From an uncultured Lachnospiraceae bacterium (GTDB taxonomy: Bacteria > Bacillota > Clostridia > Lachnospirales > Lachnospiraceae): a stretch of DNA of 35,898 nucleotides. The position numbers were made by a program, and so were the translations under genes. The stretch lies in contig CATJPU010000317.1 in assembly GCA_949742505.1 (NCBI GenBank), positions 1-35,898 of the forward strand. The letters run 5' to 3'. Shown here piece by piece: positions 15,133 to 23,150 of the stretch; position 1 is the first letter of the stretch; the number at the start of each line of letters is the position of its first letter. Under the pieces are notes generated by a model, which saw nothing but the letters and a program-made list of their open reading frames with translations, ran no database searches and was not told the DNA's origin.

Positions 15133-15650
15133 GCTATATTCAACTCATATAACTCAAACACCGGAATATCTTCTATCTTCCTCGACAAATCCTTTGTACC
15201 CGCATATGTGAATCCCTTCCTTTTATATAAGTGAATCGCCGGAGCATTCCCGGGAACGACGTCCAGTCGGATAGCCTTATATCCTTCCTCTCTGGCAATG
15301 TCGATACAGGCATCTGCCATACGGCTTCCGAGCCCCTTCCCTCTGGCTGCGGGCTCAACAGCAAATGTATGAATCACCAAATACTCGCCGCGGCTCAGCT
15401 GCACGCTCCAGTCCCCGGCTTCATAATCTCCGCCAGGTTCCTCGTTCAGAACAACCGCGCCAGCCACCTTTCCGTCATCCAAGTAAATGTACTGTTCGCC
15501 CCTGCATATAGATGCCTCTACACTTTCCCTATTAGGATAATTCTTTGTCCACTTCGGATAATTAACTGTTTTCTCCAGATGATTTACCACTCTTCCATAA
15601 AAAGCTGCCGTCTCATCCAGATAATTATATCCACATTTCATCAGTTCCAT
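15096..15650 (-). CDS. GNAT family N-acetyltransferase with altered C-terminus
   Basis: A 184-residue protein with a complete GNAT domain. It has YIYLDDGKVAGAVVLNEEPG (strands 2-3), LVIHTFAVEPAARGKGLGSR (about 93-112) with the acetyl-CoA loop ARGKGLG, and the strand-5/helix segment IRLDVVPGNAPAIHLYKRKG followed by FTYAG. The family C-terminus would be expected near FELYELN. The last dozen residues (ACTRVRDVLEKH) are instead an out-of-frame reading of the AAA-ATPase fragment at 15064-15132, so the original stop was lost by recombination. Catalytic core intact, probably still active. AGGAG lies 10 bases before the ATG. The small-molecule or protein substrate is unknown. Confidence 0.75.
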   Translation of the reverse strand: MELMKCGYNYLDETAAFYGRVVNHLEKTVNYPKWTKNYPNRESVEASICRGEQYIYLDDGKVAGAVVLNEEPGGDYEAGDWSVQLSRGEYLVIHTFAVEPAARGKGLGSRMADACIDIAREEGYKAIRLDVVPGNAPAIHLYKRKGFTYAGTKDLSRKIEDIPVFELYELNIACTRVRDVLEKH

Positions 15651-15707
15651 TTCATTTTCGCTCCTGTACTTCTACATCAGCATATATCAACCACTACTGT
15701 TCTGTAA

Positions 15708-17414
15708 TTAAGGCGCCATCCTCTCCCCAAACCGCACCTCGCAGTCCTTCCGGAAAAATGATATCCCATAGCAGTCAATCCTCCGGTATCCTTCTGCACG
15801 CAATTCTTCCCTGTATTTCTTCTCACAAATCTGCTTCAGCGCTCTTTCGGCATCCGCTTCCAGAGCGTCCACCGTATCGGATACCTTTACTTCCAAAATA
15901 AATGACCTGCCTCTTAAAGAAGGGCTCTTTACCATGATGTCTGACCTTCCATTTCCCGATTCACGATTGGATTTTACCAGATAGTTCTCACTCTGGCTTA
16001 GTATGCCGGTAAGAAAACCATGATAGAAATTTTCCGCACTATCGTAGAAACTAATCGTACGAAACAGCTGCCCGTTTAAGATATCTGTCATCCTCTGGGC
16101 GTCGCCATCCTCCATTGCCCGGTATAAATCATGGAAATCTTCTTTCTTTATCATATCCCTCGTCCAGTTTAAAATGGTATTCTGATAAATCGTCTTCACT
16201 TCGACATTGGGAATCCGCGTCCGCAAAAAGATAGACGACTCCTTAAAATACTCGCTCTCCTTTGTCAGATACCCGGTGAAATAAAGGAAATTCCACAGAT
16301 TCTCCCCATTTTCATGCATGGCCCCATAGGTAACTTCTTCATGCACCTGAATGTCCAAGGTCCCGCCGTCTAACAGAGCTTCAATTTTCCCTTTTGTTTC
16401 ACGGTCGGCCCTAACAATCAAGTCCTTAATGATATCATTGGAACTGGTATTAATCCAATAAGGGTGGGGAAATGCATCTACATCCGAATACAAATCATAT
16501 AAAAACTTAATAACACTCCAGGGATTATAAACTTCTGTATCACCAAATAAATATCCGTCATACCATTCTTTCATTGTCGGGAAACGGCTTTCCACTTCAT
16601 AATATGACATCATCTGAAGCACTTCTGACTCTGTAAATCCAAAATGTTCGCTATATTTTTTATCAAGTACAGATATAATATTCAAATGATTTAATCCGGT
16701 AAAAATACTCTCCTTTGAAATCCGCAGGCATCCTGTAATAACGGCGAGCTGTAGATATTGATTCGTTTTTAGCGCCGCTTCAAACAACGAACGGATAAAT
16801 CCCACCATTTCATCATAAAACCCTCTGAAATATGCATTTTCTAACGGCACGTCATACTCGTCAAGCAGAATAACCGTATTTTTTCCAGTAATTTTATGCA
16901 TGCACTGACAGAAAAGCAGCAGGGAATTTCTCACTTCTTTTTCCTCTGCTTTTCTATCCGCAATAGCGTTATACCGCTCATATTCAACGGCCGACAGAGC
17001 CTCTTTACCGCCTTCTATGATACTTCTGTGCCGCTCAAATTCTGTGCTGACTGCTGTCTGTATCATATAGTACGCCGTATCATAGTCCTCCTGCTTCGCC
17101 GATTTCAATGTCAGCTCAAATACCGGATATTTTCCCATACGGTTCGTATAGCTTTCCCCGGCGTCCATAATCTTCATTCCCTGAAAAAGAGCTTTGTGCT
17201 GCTCATTCTTCATTTCATTTCCCGTATCCTCAAAGAAATAGCGGAGCATACTCAGATTCAGAGTCTTTCCAAAACGTCTCGGTCGTGTGAACAGATTTAC
17301 TTCCCCTTTTAAATCAATTAATTCCTTAATTAACATGGTTTTATCGATATAATAATAACCATCTGTAATTATTCTTTCAAAATTATCAACACCTACCGGC
17401 AATGGCTTTTTCAT
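15708..17414 (-). CDS. AAA-ATPase-like / PD-(D/E)XK nuclease domain protein
   Basis: A 568-residue protein of the family with an N-terminal AAA-ATPase-like domain (DUF1703 type) and a C-terminal PD-(D/E)XK nuclease-like domain. The start [22 protein letters not shown] is characteristic. Walker A is RPRRFGKT (K50), Walker B is [15 protein letters not shown] near residue 170. The nuclease-like end has SDIMV followed about 15 residues later by FILEVKV, giving the D...E-x-K signature. Cellular role is not established; the family is abundant and expands by duplication in gut Clostridia. I choose the ATG at 17414 because GGAGG is 7 bases upstream; the GTG at 17420 is too close. A near-consensus promoter lies directly upstream. 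Confidence 0.85.
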   Translation of the reverse strand: MKKPLPVGVDNFERIITDGYYYIDKTMLIKELIDLKGEVNLFTRPRRFGKTLNLSMLRYFFEDTGNEMKNEQHKALFQGMKIMDAGESYTNRMGKYPVFELTLKSAKQEDYDTAYYMIQTAVSTEFERHRSIIEGGKEALSAVEYERYNAIADRKAEEKEVRNSLLLFCQCMHKITGKNTVILLDEYDVPLENAYFRGFYDEMVGFIRSLFEAALKTNQYLQLAVITGCLRISKESIFTGLNHLNIISVLDKKYSEHFGFTESEVLQMMSYYEVESRFPTMKEWYDGYLFGDTEVYNPWSVIKFLYDLYSDVDAFPHPYWINTSSNDIIKDLIVRADRETKGKIEALLDGGTLDIQVHEEVTYGAMHENGENLWNFLYFTGYLTKESEYFKESSIFLRTRIPNVEVKTIYQNTILNWTRDMIKKEDFHDLYRAMEDGDAQRMTDILNGQLFRTISFYDSAENFYHGFLTGILSQSENYLVKSNRESGNGRSDIMVKSPSLRGRSFILEVKVSDTVDALEADAERALKQICEKKYREELRAEGYRRIDCYGISFFRKDCEVRFGERMAP

Positions 17415-17446
17415 CCTCACACCTCCGAAAATATACCGTTTTCCAT

Positions 17447-17475
17447 ATTATACTCTATCTGCATCTGTTTCACAA
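17447..17475 (-). promoter_or_regulatory. sigma-A-type promoter of the AAA-ATPase gene (repeat copy 2)
   Basis: On the minus strand TTGTGA (17475-17470) and TATAAT (17452-17447) are 17 bases apart. The surrounding 17435-17480 matches 9639-9684 except for a few bases in the spacer. Confidence 0.75.
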
Positions 17476-17494
17476 TTAGTACGCCACATGTTTT

Positions 17495-17535
17495 TTACAG
17501 TTTGCAGACCGGCGCAGGCGACGTGCGAACTGTAA
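17495..17535. repeat. imperfect palindrome between divergent promoters
   Basis: TTACAGTTTGCA (17495-17506) pairs with TGCGAACTGTAA (17524-17535) with one mismatch. It sits between the minus-strand promoter of the AAA gene and the plus-strand promoter of the rib operon. Its TTACAGTT core resembles the palindromic units near both window edges. It could serve as a terminator-like insulator or be a repeat unit. Confidence 0.45.
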
Positions 17536-17542
17536 CTTTTTA

Positions 17543-17571
17543 TTGACACATACCAGTCAGAGGTATATAAT
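17543..17571 (+). promoter_or_regulatory. consensus promoter of the riboflavin operon
   Basis: TTGACA (17543-17548) and TATAAT (17566-17571) are separated by exactly 17 bases, a perfect sigma-A consensus. Transcription would start near 17578, about 10 bases before the first stem of the FMN riboswitch. Confidence 0.9.
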
Positions 17572-17587
17572 TCAATTAATTGAATAA

Positions 17588-17694
17588 ATCTTCAGGGCAG
17601 GGTGGAATTCCCTACCGGTGGTACAGCCCACGAGCCGCAAGGCATGATTCGGTGAAACTCCGAAGCCGACAGTAAAGTCTGGATGAAAGAAGAT
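17588..17694 (+). promoter_or_regulatory. FMN riboswitch (RFN element)
   Basis: The canonical RFN core is present in order. P1 arm ATCTTC (17588-17593) pairs with GAAGAT (17689-17694). Inside lie AGGGCAGGGTGGAATTCCC, ACCGGTGGT, AGCCCACGAGCCGC, GATTCGGTGAAACTCCGAAG and CCGACAGTAAAGTCTGGATG. Bound FMN is known to switch such elements to the expression-off state. Two terminator-like hairpins follow before ribD, so control is most likely by transcription attenuation. It governs ribD-ribE-ribBA-ribH. Confidence 0.97.
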
Positions 17695-17739
17695 GATAAG
17701 ATGCAGAAGTTTCTATGATGTTCTATGCATACAATATTT

Positions 17740-17776
17740 GCTCTGGATTGTTGATACATTCCAGAGCTTTATTTAT
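17740..17776 (+). terminator. first attenuator hairpin after the FMN riboswitch
   Basis: GCTCTGGA (17740-17747) pairs perfectly with TCCAGAGC (17760-17767), followed by TTTATTTAT. The spacing from the riboswitch fits an FMN-dependent terminator. Confidence 0.7.
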
Positions 17777-17808
17777 GAATAGACCGATTTTTTCATGATT
17801 CCGGCCTG

Positions 17809-17841
17809 CCCTGAACGGTTTTGTTCAGGGCATTTTTATTT
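17809..17841 (+). terminator. second hairpin directly before ribD
   Basis: CCCTGAAC (17809-17816) pairs with GTTCAGGG (17823-17830), followed by CATTTTTATTT. It ends about 12 bases before the ribD ribosome binding site. It may be a second attenuator or the main one. Confidence 0.7.
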
Positions 17842-17856
17842 GGGAGGAAACCGCTT

Positions 17857-18963
17857 ATGAATGACAACGACTATATGCGGCTGGCTTTACAGCTTGCAGA
17901 AAAGGGCCGCGGCCTGACTTCCCCGAACCCCATGGTAGGAGCCGTCATAGAAAAGGACGGAGAAATCATCGGTCAGGGCTGGCATGAACAATACGGCAAA
18001 GCCCATGCGGAACGCAATGCGCTTGCTTCCTGCACAAAGTCCCCGGCAGGCGCAACCATGTATGTTACTTTGGAACCCTGCTGCCATTACGGGAGACAGC
18101 CGCCCTGTACCGACGCCATAATAGAAGCCGGCATCAAACGGGTCGTCGTGGGTTCCGGCGATCCCAATCCGAAGGTTTCCGGAAAGGGTATTCAGATTCT
18201 TCGTTCCCATGGAATAACGGTAACGGAGCATATGCTGCAAAAAGACTGCGAACAGCTGAATGAAGTGTTTTTTCACTATATTCAGACAAAACGTCCCTTT
18301 GTGGTTATGAAATACGCCATGACCATGGACGGAAAAATCGCCTCCGTTTCCGGTGCTTCCAAATGGATTACCGGAGAGGCTGCCAGAAATCATGTACAGA
18401 TACAGCGGCGCCGCTATATGGGCATTATGGCAGGCGTCGGTACAATACTTGCCGACGACCCGTTGCTGACCTGCCGTATAAACGACGGCAGGAACCCCAT
18501 CCGCATTATCTGCGATACGCATCTGCGTACTCCGGCTGGGGCGCAGGTTGTCCAAACCGCTGGGCAAATCCCGACCATCCTTGCAACTTGCTGCACAAAT
18601 CGTGAAAAACAGCGTATCTATGAAAACGCCGGATGCCGGATTCTCTTGGTGAATAAAAAAAAGGGGCATGTGGATTTATTCCAGCTTATGGAACAGCTAG
18701 CGCGGGAACCGATTGACAGCATTTTACTGGAGGGCGGCGGAACCTTAAACTGGGAGGCCTTAAACAGCGGTATTGTCCAGAAAGTCCAGGCCTACGTCGC
18801 CCCAAAGCTATTTGGCGGGCAGAACGCAAAAACGCCGGTAGAAGGCGCGGGAGTTTCCCTCCCCGGGGATGCATTTCTTCTGAAAAACAGCGTGATTACA
18901 CCGTTGGACGATGATTTTCTAATTGAAAGCGAGGTGGTAAATCATGTTCACAGGAATCATTGA
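17857..18963 (+). CDS. ribD: bifunctional riboflavin biosynthesis deaminase/reductase RibD
   Basis: A 368-residue bifunctional enzyme. The N-terminal deaminase removes the amino group of diaminohydroxyribosylaminopyrimidinone 5'-phosphate; the C-terminal reductase converts the ribosyl to ribityl side chain using NADPH. The zinc site is complete: H50-A-E52, and PCCHYGRQPPC with C75 and C84. The reductase half starts near residue 146 (RPFVVMKYAMTMDGKIA) and contains ITGEAAR and the LLEGGGTLNW loop. Length is normal. The ATG at 17857 has GGGAGG 9 bases upstream. The gene overlaps ribE by 20 bases and is first in the FMN-riboswitch operon. Confidence 0.97.
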   Translation: MNDNDYMRLALQLAEKGRGLTSPNPMVGAVIEKDGEIIGQGWHEQYGKAHAERNALASCTKSPAGATMYVTLEPCCHYGRQPPCTDAIIEAGIKRVVVGSGDPNPKVSGKGIQILRSHGITVTEHMLQKDCEQLNEVFFHYIQTKRPFVVMKYAMTMDGKIASVSGASKWITGEAARNHVQIQRRRYMGIMAGVGTILADDPLLTCRINDGRNPIRIICDTHLRTPAGAQVVQTAGQIPTILATCCTNREKQRIYENAGCRILLVNKKKGHVDLFQLMEQLAREPIDSILLEGGGTLNWEALNSGIVQKVQAYVAPKLFGGQNAKTPVEGAGVSLPGDAFLLKNSVITPLDDDFLIESEVVNHVHRNH

Positions 18964-19591
18964 AGAAATCGGAACCATTGACCAGATTCGACATGGAAAG
19001 CACTCTGCGGCTCTGAAAATCCATGCCAGAAAAGTACTTGTTAATACTCAAATCGGAGACAGTATCGCGGTAAACGGCATATGCCTGACGGTAACAGAAC
19101 TGTTCCCCCATCACTTTTCCGCGGACGTTATGCATGAAACTCTGAACCGTTCTTCCCTGGCCGGCCTGACGCATGGAAGCCATGTCAACCTAGAGCGGGC
19201 TATGCCGTCAAACGGGCGGTTCGGCGGCCACCTGGTGATGGGGCATGGGGACGGCGTAGGAAAAATTACCCATATACAGCGCGACGATACCGCAGTCTGG
19301 TACACCATACATGCGAACCCGGACATCACGCGCTATATTGTAGAAAAGGGGTCTGTAGCGGTCGACGGCATCAGCCTGACCGTTGCCGAAGTCGGACAAA
19401 CCGGGTTTTCCGTTTCAGCCATTCCCCACACCATAAGCCATACCGTTTTGCAGGAACGCAAAAAAGGCGATATGGTGAACCTGGAAACAGACATCATTGG
19501 GAAATATGTGGAAAAGCTGCTGACGCCCGCCCCCACACAACCAGAAAGAAAACTTACTACTATGGAATTTCTGGCCCGGAATGGATTTTAA
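18944..19591 (+). CDS. ribE: riboflavin synthase alpha chain
   Basis: A 215-residue riboflavin synthase, which dismutates two 6,7-dimethyl-8-ribityllumazine molecules to riboflavin and a pyrimidine. The start [10 protein letters not shown] is diagnostic. The two homologous lumazine-binding repeats are visible: VNGICLTV near residue 46 with [11 protein letters not shown] near 93, and [10 protein letters not shown] near 142. GAGGTGG lies upstream within the ribD end, with which it overlaps by 20 bases, so the two are probably translationally coupled. Confidence 0.96.
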   Translation: MFTGIIEEIGTIDQIRHGKHSAALKIHARKVLVNTQIGDSIAVNGICLTVTELFPHHFSADVMHETLNRSSLAGLTHGSHVNLERAMPSNGRFGGHLVMGHGDGVGKITHIQRDDTAVWYTIHANPDITRYIVEKGSVAVDGISLTVAEVGQTGFSVSAIPHTISHTVLQERKKGDMVNLETDIIGKYVEKLLTPAPTQPERKLTTMEFLARNGF

Positions 19592-19602
19592 GGAGGATGA
19601 AA

Positions 19603-20802
19603 ATGACACAATTTGATACAATCGAAGAAGCTCTGGAGGAACTGCGGAATGGTAAAATCATTCTTGTAACAGACGATCCGGATCGCGAGAATGAAGGCGA
19701 CTTTATCTGCGCGGCGGAATATGCGACCACCGCGAATATTAATTTTATGGCGACCCATGGCAAGGGCTTAATCTGCATGCCGATGTCTGAAGCATATGTG
19801 CATAAATTAAGAATCCCTCAAATGGTGCAGAACAACACTGACAATCACGAAACTGCTTTTACCATATCCATCGACCACATAACCACGTCCACCGGCATTT
19901 CTGCTGCCGAACGTTCTGTCACAGCGCTTAGCGTCGTAGCGGACGACGCCGTAGCGGAAGATTTTCGCAGGCCGGGGCATATGTTTCCCCTTATGTCCAA
20001 GCCCAACGGCGTCCTGGAACGAAGCGGACACACAGAAGCCACCGTTGATTTATGCCGTCTGGCAGGCTTAAAGGAATGCGGTCTGTGCTGTGAAATCATG
20101 CGGGAAGACGGTACCATGATGCGCACCCCCGAACTGGCGGAATTAGCAAAGAAATGGAATCTGAAATTTATCACCATCCGGGATTTACAAAACTACCGCA
20201 AGACTCATGAAAAGTTAATCAGACGCATGGCCGTTGTGGAAATGCCCACAAAGTACGGCAAATTTACGGCCCATGGTTTTGTAAACCAATTAAATGGAGA
20301 ACATCATATCGCCTTAGTAAAAGGCGATATCAGCACAGGGGAAAATATTCTGTGCCGCGTCCATTCGGAATGCCTCACAGGCGATACCTTCGGCTCCCTG
20401 CGCTGCGACTGCGGCCAGCAGTTAGCCGCCGCTATGACGCAAATTGAAAAAGAGGGACGGGGGATTGTGCTCTATATGCGCCAGGAAGGGCGGGGAATCG
20501 GACTCATCAACAAACTGCGGGCTTACGAGCTTCAGGAACAGGGCATGGACACTTTGGATGCCAATCTTGCATTGGGCTTTGCCGCCGACCAGAGGGAATA
20601 TTTTATCGGCGCGCAGATATTAAAGGAATTAGGCGTAAAAAGCATGCGTCTTTTAACAAATAATCCAGACAAGGTTTATCAGCTTTCCGAATTCGGGCTC
20701 GAAATCTCTGAGCGCATACCGCTTCAGATGGAGGCTACCCTCCACGATCTGTTTTATCTGAAAACCAAGCAGAAACGCATGGGACATATGTTAAATTTTT
20801 AA
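19603..20802 (+). CDS. ribBA: bifunctional DHBP synthase / GTP cyclohydrolase II RibBA
   Basis: A 399-residue fusion enzyme supplying both riboflavin precursors. The N-terminal DHBP synthase (about 1-200) has the acidic [11 protein letters not shown] loop near residue 25 and GHTEATVDL near 143, and makes dihydroxybutanone phosphate from ribulose 5-phosphate. The C-terminal GTP cyclohydrolase II (about 205-399) has the zinc motif [19 protein letters not shown] (three cysteines) and [18 protein letters not shown] place the start at 19603 because GGAGG is 6 bases upstream; the ATG at 19597 abuts it. It follows ribE by 11 bases. Confidence 0.96.
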   Translation: MTQFDTIEEALEELRNGKIILVTDDPDRENEGDFICAAEYATTANINFMATHGKGLICMPMSEAYVHKLRIPQMVQNNTDNHETAFTISIDHITTSTGISAAERSVTALSVVADDAVAEDFRRPGHMFPLMSKPNGVLERSGHTEATVDLCRLAGLKECGLCCEIMREDGTMMRTPELAELAKKWNLKFITIRDLQNYRKTHEKLIRRMAVVEMPTKYGKFTAHGFVNQLNGEHHIALVKGDISTGENILCRVHSECLTGDTFGSLRCDCGQQLAAAMTQIEKEGRGIVLYMRQEGRGIGLINKLRAYELQEQGMDTLDANLALGFAADQREYFIGAQILKELGVKSMRLLTNNPDKVYQLSEFGLEISERIPLQMEATLHDLFYLKTKQKRMGHMLNF

Positions 20803-20823
20803 AGAAAGAAGAGGAAAACTATT

Positions 20824-21291
20824 ATGAAAGTATTTGAAGGAAAACTTGTGCCGCAAGGTGTAAAAATCGGTATTGTTGCCGCACGTTTCAATGAATTTAT
20901 CACTTCTAAATTATTAAGCGGCGCTATGGACGGTTTGCTGCGTCATAACGTCCCGGAAGATCATATTCATGTCGCCTGGGTTCCCGGAGCTTTTGAAATT
21001 CCGCTCATTGCATCGAAAATGGCAAAAAGCGGCGGCTATGACGCCGTTATCTGTCTCGGAACGGTCATCCGGGGCTCTACCAGTCATTACGATTACGTAT
21101 GCAATGAAGTATCGAAAGGCATTGCCGCCGTTTCACTGGAAAGCGGCGTCCCCGTCATGTTCGGCGTACTTACTACGGAAAATATTGAACAAGCCATTGA
21201 ACGAGCCGGTACAAAAGCAGGGAATAAGGGTTACGACTGCGCGGTCGGTGCAATTGAAATGATAAACCTCATTCACGAGATAGAAAACTAG
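20824..21291 (+). CDS. ribH: 6,7-dimethyl-8-ribityllumazine synthase
   Basis: A 155-residue lumazine synthase, condensing the RibD product with dihydroxybutanone phosphate. Family motifs are present: [10 protein letters not shown] near residue 19, VPGAFEIPL near 55, [15 protein letters not shown] near 80-94 (including the phosphate loop and catalytic H91), and [12 protein letters not shown] near 115. Length is typical of an icosahedral or pentameric enzyme. It is the last gene of the rib operon, 21 bases after ribBA, and is followed at once by a strong palindromic terminator. Confidence 0.96.
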   Translation: MKVFEGKLVPQGVKIGIVAARFNEFITSKLLSGAMDGLLRHNVPEDHIHVAWVPGAFEIPLIASKMAKSGGYDAVICLGTVIRGSTSHYDYVCNEVSKGIAAVSLESGVPVMFGVLTTENIEQAIERAGTKAGNKGYDCAVGAIEMINLIHEIEN

Positions 21292-21294
21292 CAA

Positions 21295-21322
21295 GAAAGG
21301 GGCTGTTGCAACAGCCCCTTTC
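21295..21322. terminator. bidirectional terminator between convergent operons
   Basis: GAAAGGGGCTGTTG (21295-21308) and CAACAGCCCCTTTC (21309-21322) form a perfect 14-bp palindrome with A- and T-rich flanks. It lies 3 bases after ribH and 40 bases from the end of the minus-strand carrier gene, so it can close both operons. Confidence 0.85.
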
Positions 21323-21361
21323 CTATTCTAAAATATTCTGCTCGTAGCATTAATGTATTTC

Positions 21362-22573
21362 TTAACAGAACAAGACAATCAGCTGGGACGCCAGCACCAC
21401 CGCAATCAGCGCAATCGGATAAGTCGCCGCATAAGCCGACGCGATATCCTCCGTACCCGCCATATTAATCAGCGTTCCGAGGGCCGGGGTACTTGTCATG
21501 CCTCCGGTCAGGGAACCGAGATTATTTAAGAGCGGCAGCTTCAGTAAATTCTTTGCGATGATGAATCCCACGATCATCGGGAGAACCGTCATAATCGCTC
21601 CATAGAGGAAGTAAACCGGCTCAAAGTACTCTACGAACTTCGCCCCGCCGGACACGCCCGCTCCAATCAAAAACAGCATCAGCCCCAGCTCTCTCAGCAT
21701 CTTCAGCGTGGAACTCTTCGGCACGATAGATATCTTGCCGATATGCCCGTAATGTCCGAATACAAGGGCTGTAAGCAGACATCCCCCGGTGGTCGTCAGG
21801 GAAAAGTTCATATAACTGATGCTTCCCACCAAGACTCCCACGATTGCCGCCAGAGAAAAAGCAAAAAATCCAAATTCATCCACCTCTGTCAGAATCAAGC
21901 TTTTCCGCTTGCTTCCCCCGCTTTCCTTCGCAGTAATCTTCGCTACCTCTGCATTCATATCCGCTTTCATCAGCTTCGGGACAATCTGTACGAACAGTAC
22001 CACGCCCACAACGCCAAACAGATAGGAAATACCGTAGCCTACCGATACCAGCGCCTCTAAGTCTGCTCCAACGGCCGCCTTTGACGCGGAAAACGCAGGG
22101 GTACTTGTCAGCGCACCGGACAGGATTCCCACCAGAATCGCCCGGAACTGCTCATGGCTCAAATCCGTAAAGTTTCCTCCAATCAGGATACAGGCTACGC
22201 AGGTAACCGCCGCCGCAAGGATAATCACAGCTCCCAGCAATACGTAAGACTTAAAATTCCGCTTCAGATTCCCGAAGAAATTCGGCCCCGCAATAAACCC
22301 TACCGAGGTCACAAAGAAGATAAGTCCCATATTCTCGACAATTTTCAGCGCCTCTGTAGAAAATGATACATCCCCCGCCATCAGATTATCTGACAGCTTT
22401 CCGTACAGCAGACAGCCATAGACCAGAGCTATGATAAATACTCCGGCAGTCCCGAGGTTGATTCCTTTTATCGTAATTTTTCCAATCGCATAGCCCACTG
22501 CCGCGATTGCAAAAACCGAAAACGTAAGAAATACCACAGCCTTTACTGCTAATATTCCTCCAAATAACTCCAT
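21362..22573 (-). CDS. AspT/SucE-type dicarboxylate carrier, without RCK domains
   Basis: A 403-residue integral membrane protein with about ten helices in two homologous halves, each an aspartate-alanine exchanger (Asp-Al_Ex) repeat. The first has the GLIFFVTSVGFIAGPNFF segment and GILSGALTSTPAFSASKA near residue 150. The second has LGLMLFLIGAGVSGG and GSLTGGMTSTPALGTLI near residue 360. The family includes AspT aspartate:alanine antiporters and the succinate exporter SucE1 of Corynebacterium. Here the central linker is only about 30 residues, so the two TrkA-C (RCK) domains usual in AspT are absent. It is the last gene of the fumarate operon, 16 bases after the fumarase beta gene, so succinate export (or dicarboxylate exchange) is the natural inference. 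Confidence 0.75.
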   Translation of the reverse strand: MELFGGILAVKAVVFLTFSVFAIAAVGYAIGKITIKGINLGTAGVFIIALVYGCLLYGKLSDNLMAGDVSFSTEALKIVENMGLIFFVTSVGFIAGPNFFGNLKRNFKSYVLLGAVIILAAAVTCVACILIGGNFTDLSHEQFRAILVGILSGALTSTPAFSASKAAVGADLEALVSVGYGISYLFGVVGVVLFVQIVPKLMKADMNAEVAKITAKESGGSKRKSLILTEVDEFGFFAFSLAAIVGVLVGSISYMNFSLTTTGGCLLTALVFGHYGHIGKISIVPKSSTLKMLRELGLMLFLIGAGVSGGAKFVEYFEPVYFLYGAIMTVLPMIVGFIIAKNLLKLPLLNNLGSLTGGMTSTPALGTLINMAGTEDIASAYAATYPIALIAVVLASQLIVLFC

Positions 22574-22589
22574 GTCTTACGACTCCCTT

Positions 22590-23150
22590 CTACTTATGTT
22601 CCTCAAGGTATGCGGCGCGTCCGCTTTCGTACAAGTTATTTCCCTCGCTGTCAATGATAACAACTAACGGCATATCCTCTACGTAGAGCTTTCGCAGCGC
22701 CTCCGCTCCCAGATCTTCATAGGCAATCAGTTCCGCCTTCTTAATGCACTTCGCAAGAAGAGCGCCTGCCCCTCCAATGGCGCCAAAGTAAACGCCGGAA
22801 TATTTCTTCATGGCTTCCACCACTTCCGGAAGGCGCGCGCCTTTTCCAATCATGCCCCTTGCGCCTACCGACATCATGGTGGGCGCGTAAGCGTCCATAC
22901 GGCCGCTGGTGGTAGGCCCCGCGGAGCCGATGACCTGCCCCGGCTTCGCGGGAGTCGGTCCTACATAGTAAATGGTGGCGTCTGTAGGGTCAAAGGGAAT
23001 CTCCTCGCCCTTTGCAAGAGCCTCGCACATCCTCTTATGCCCTGCGTCCCGGGAAGTATAGATGGTTCCGGTCACCAGTACGCTGTCTCCTGCATGTAAG
23101 GTCTTCGCAAGTTCCTCTGTCAGCGGTAATGTAATCTTTCTTGCCGCCAT
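22590..23150 (-). CDS. fumB: class I fumarate hydratase, beta subunit
   Basis: A 186-residue protein equivalent to the C-terminal domain of iron-sulfur (class I) fumarases. It has the VLVTGTIYTSRDAGHKRM segment near residues 24-41 with substrate-binding R, D and H, then PGQVIGSAGPTTSGRMDAY near 71-89, and GKGA near 102. It completes the active site of the alpha subunit, which carries the 4Fe-4S cluster, for reversible hydration of fumarate to malate. L-tartrate dehydratase beta is a close relative, but the neighbours favour fumarase. The ATG directly abuts the alpha stop codon. The symbol follows the two-subunit naming, not E. coli FumB. Confidence 0.9.
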   Translation of the reverse strand: MAARKITLPLTEELAKTLHAGDSVLVTGTIYTSRDAGHKRMCEALAKGEEIPFDPTDATIYYVGPTPAKPGQVIGSAGPTTSGRMDAYAPTMMSVGARGMIGKGARLPEVVEAMKKYSGVYFGAIGGAGALLAKCIKKAELIAYEDLGAEALRKLYVEDMPLVVIIDSEGNNLYESGRAAYLEEHK

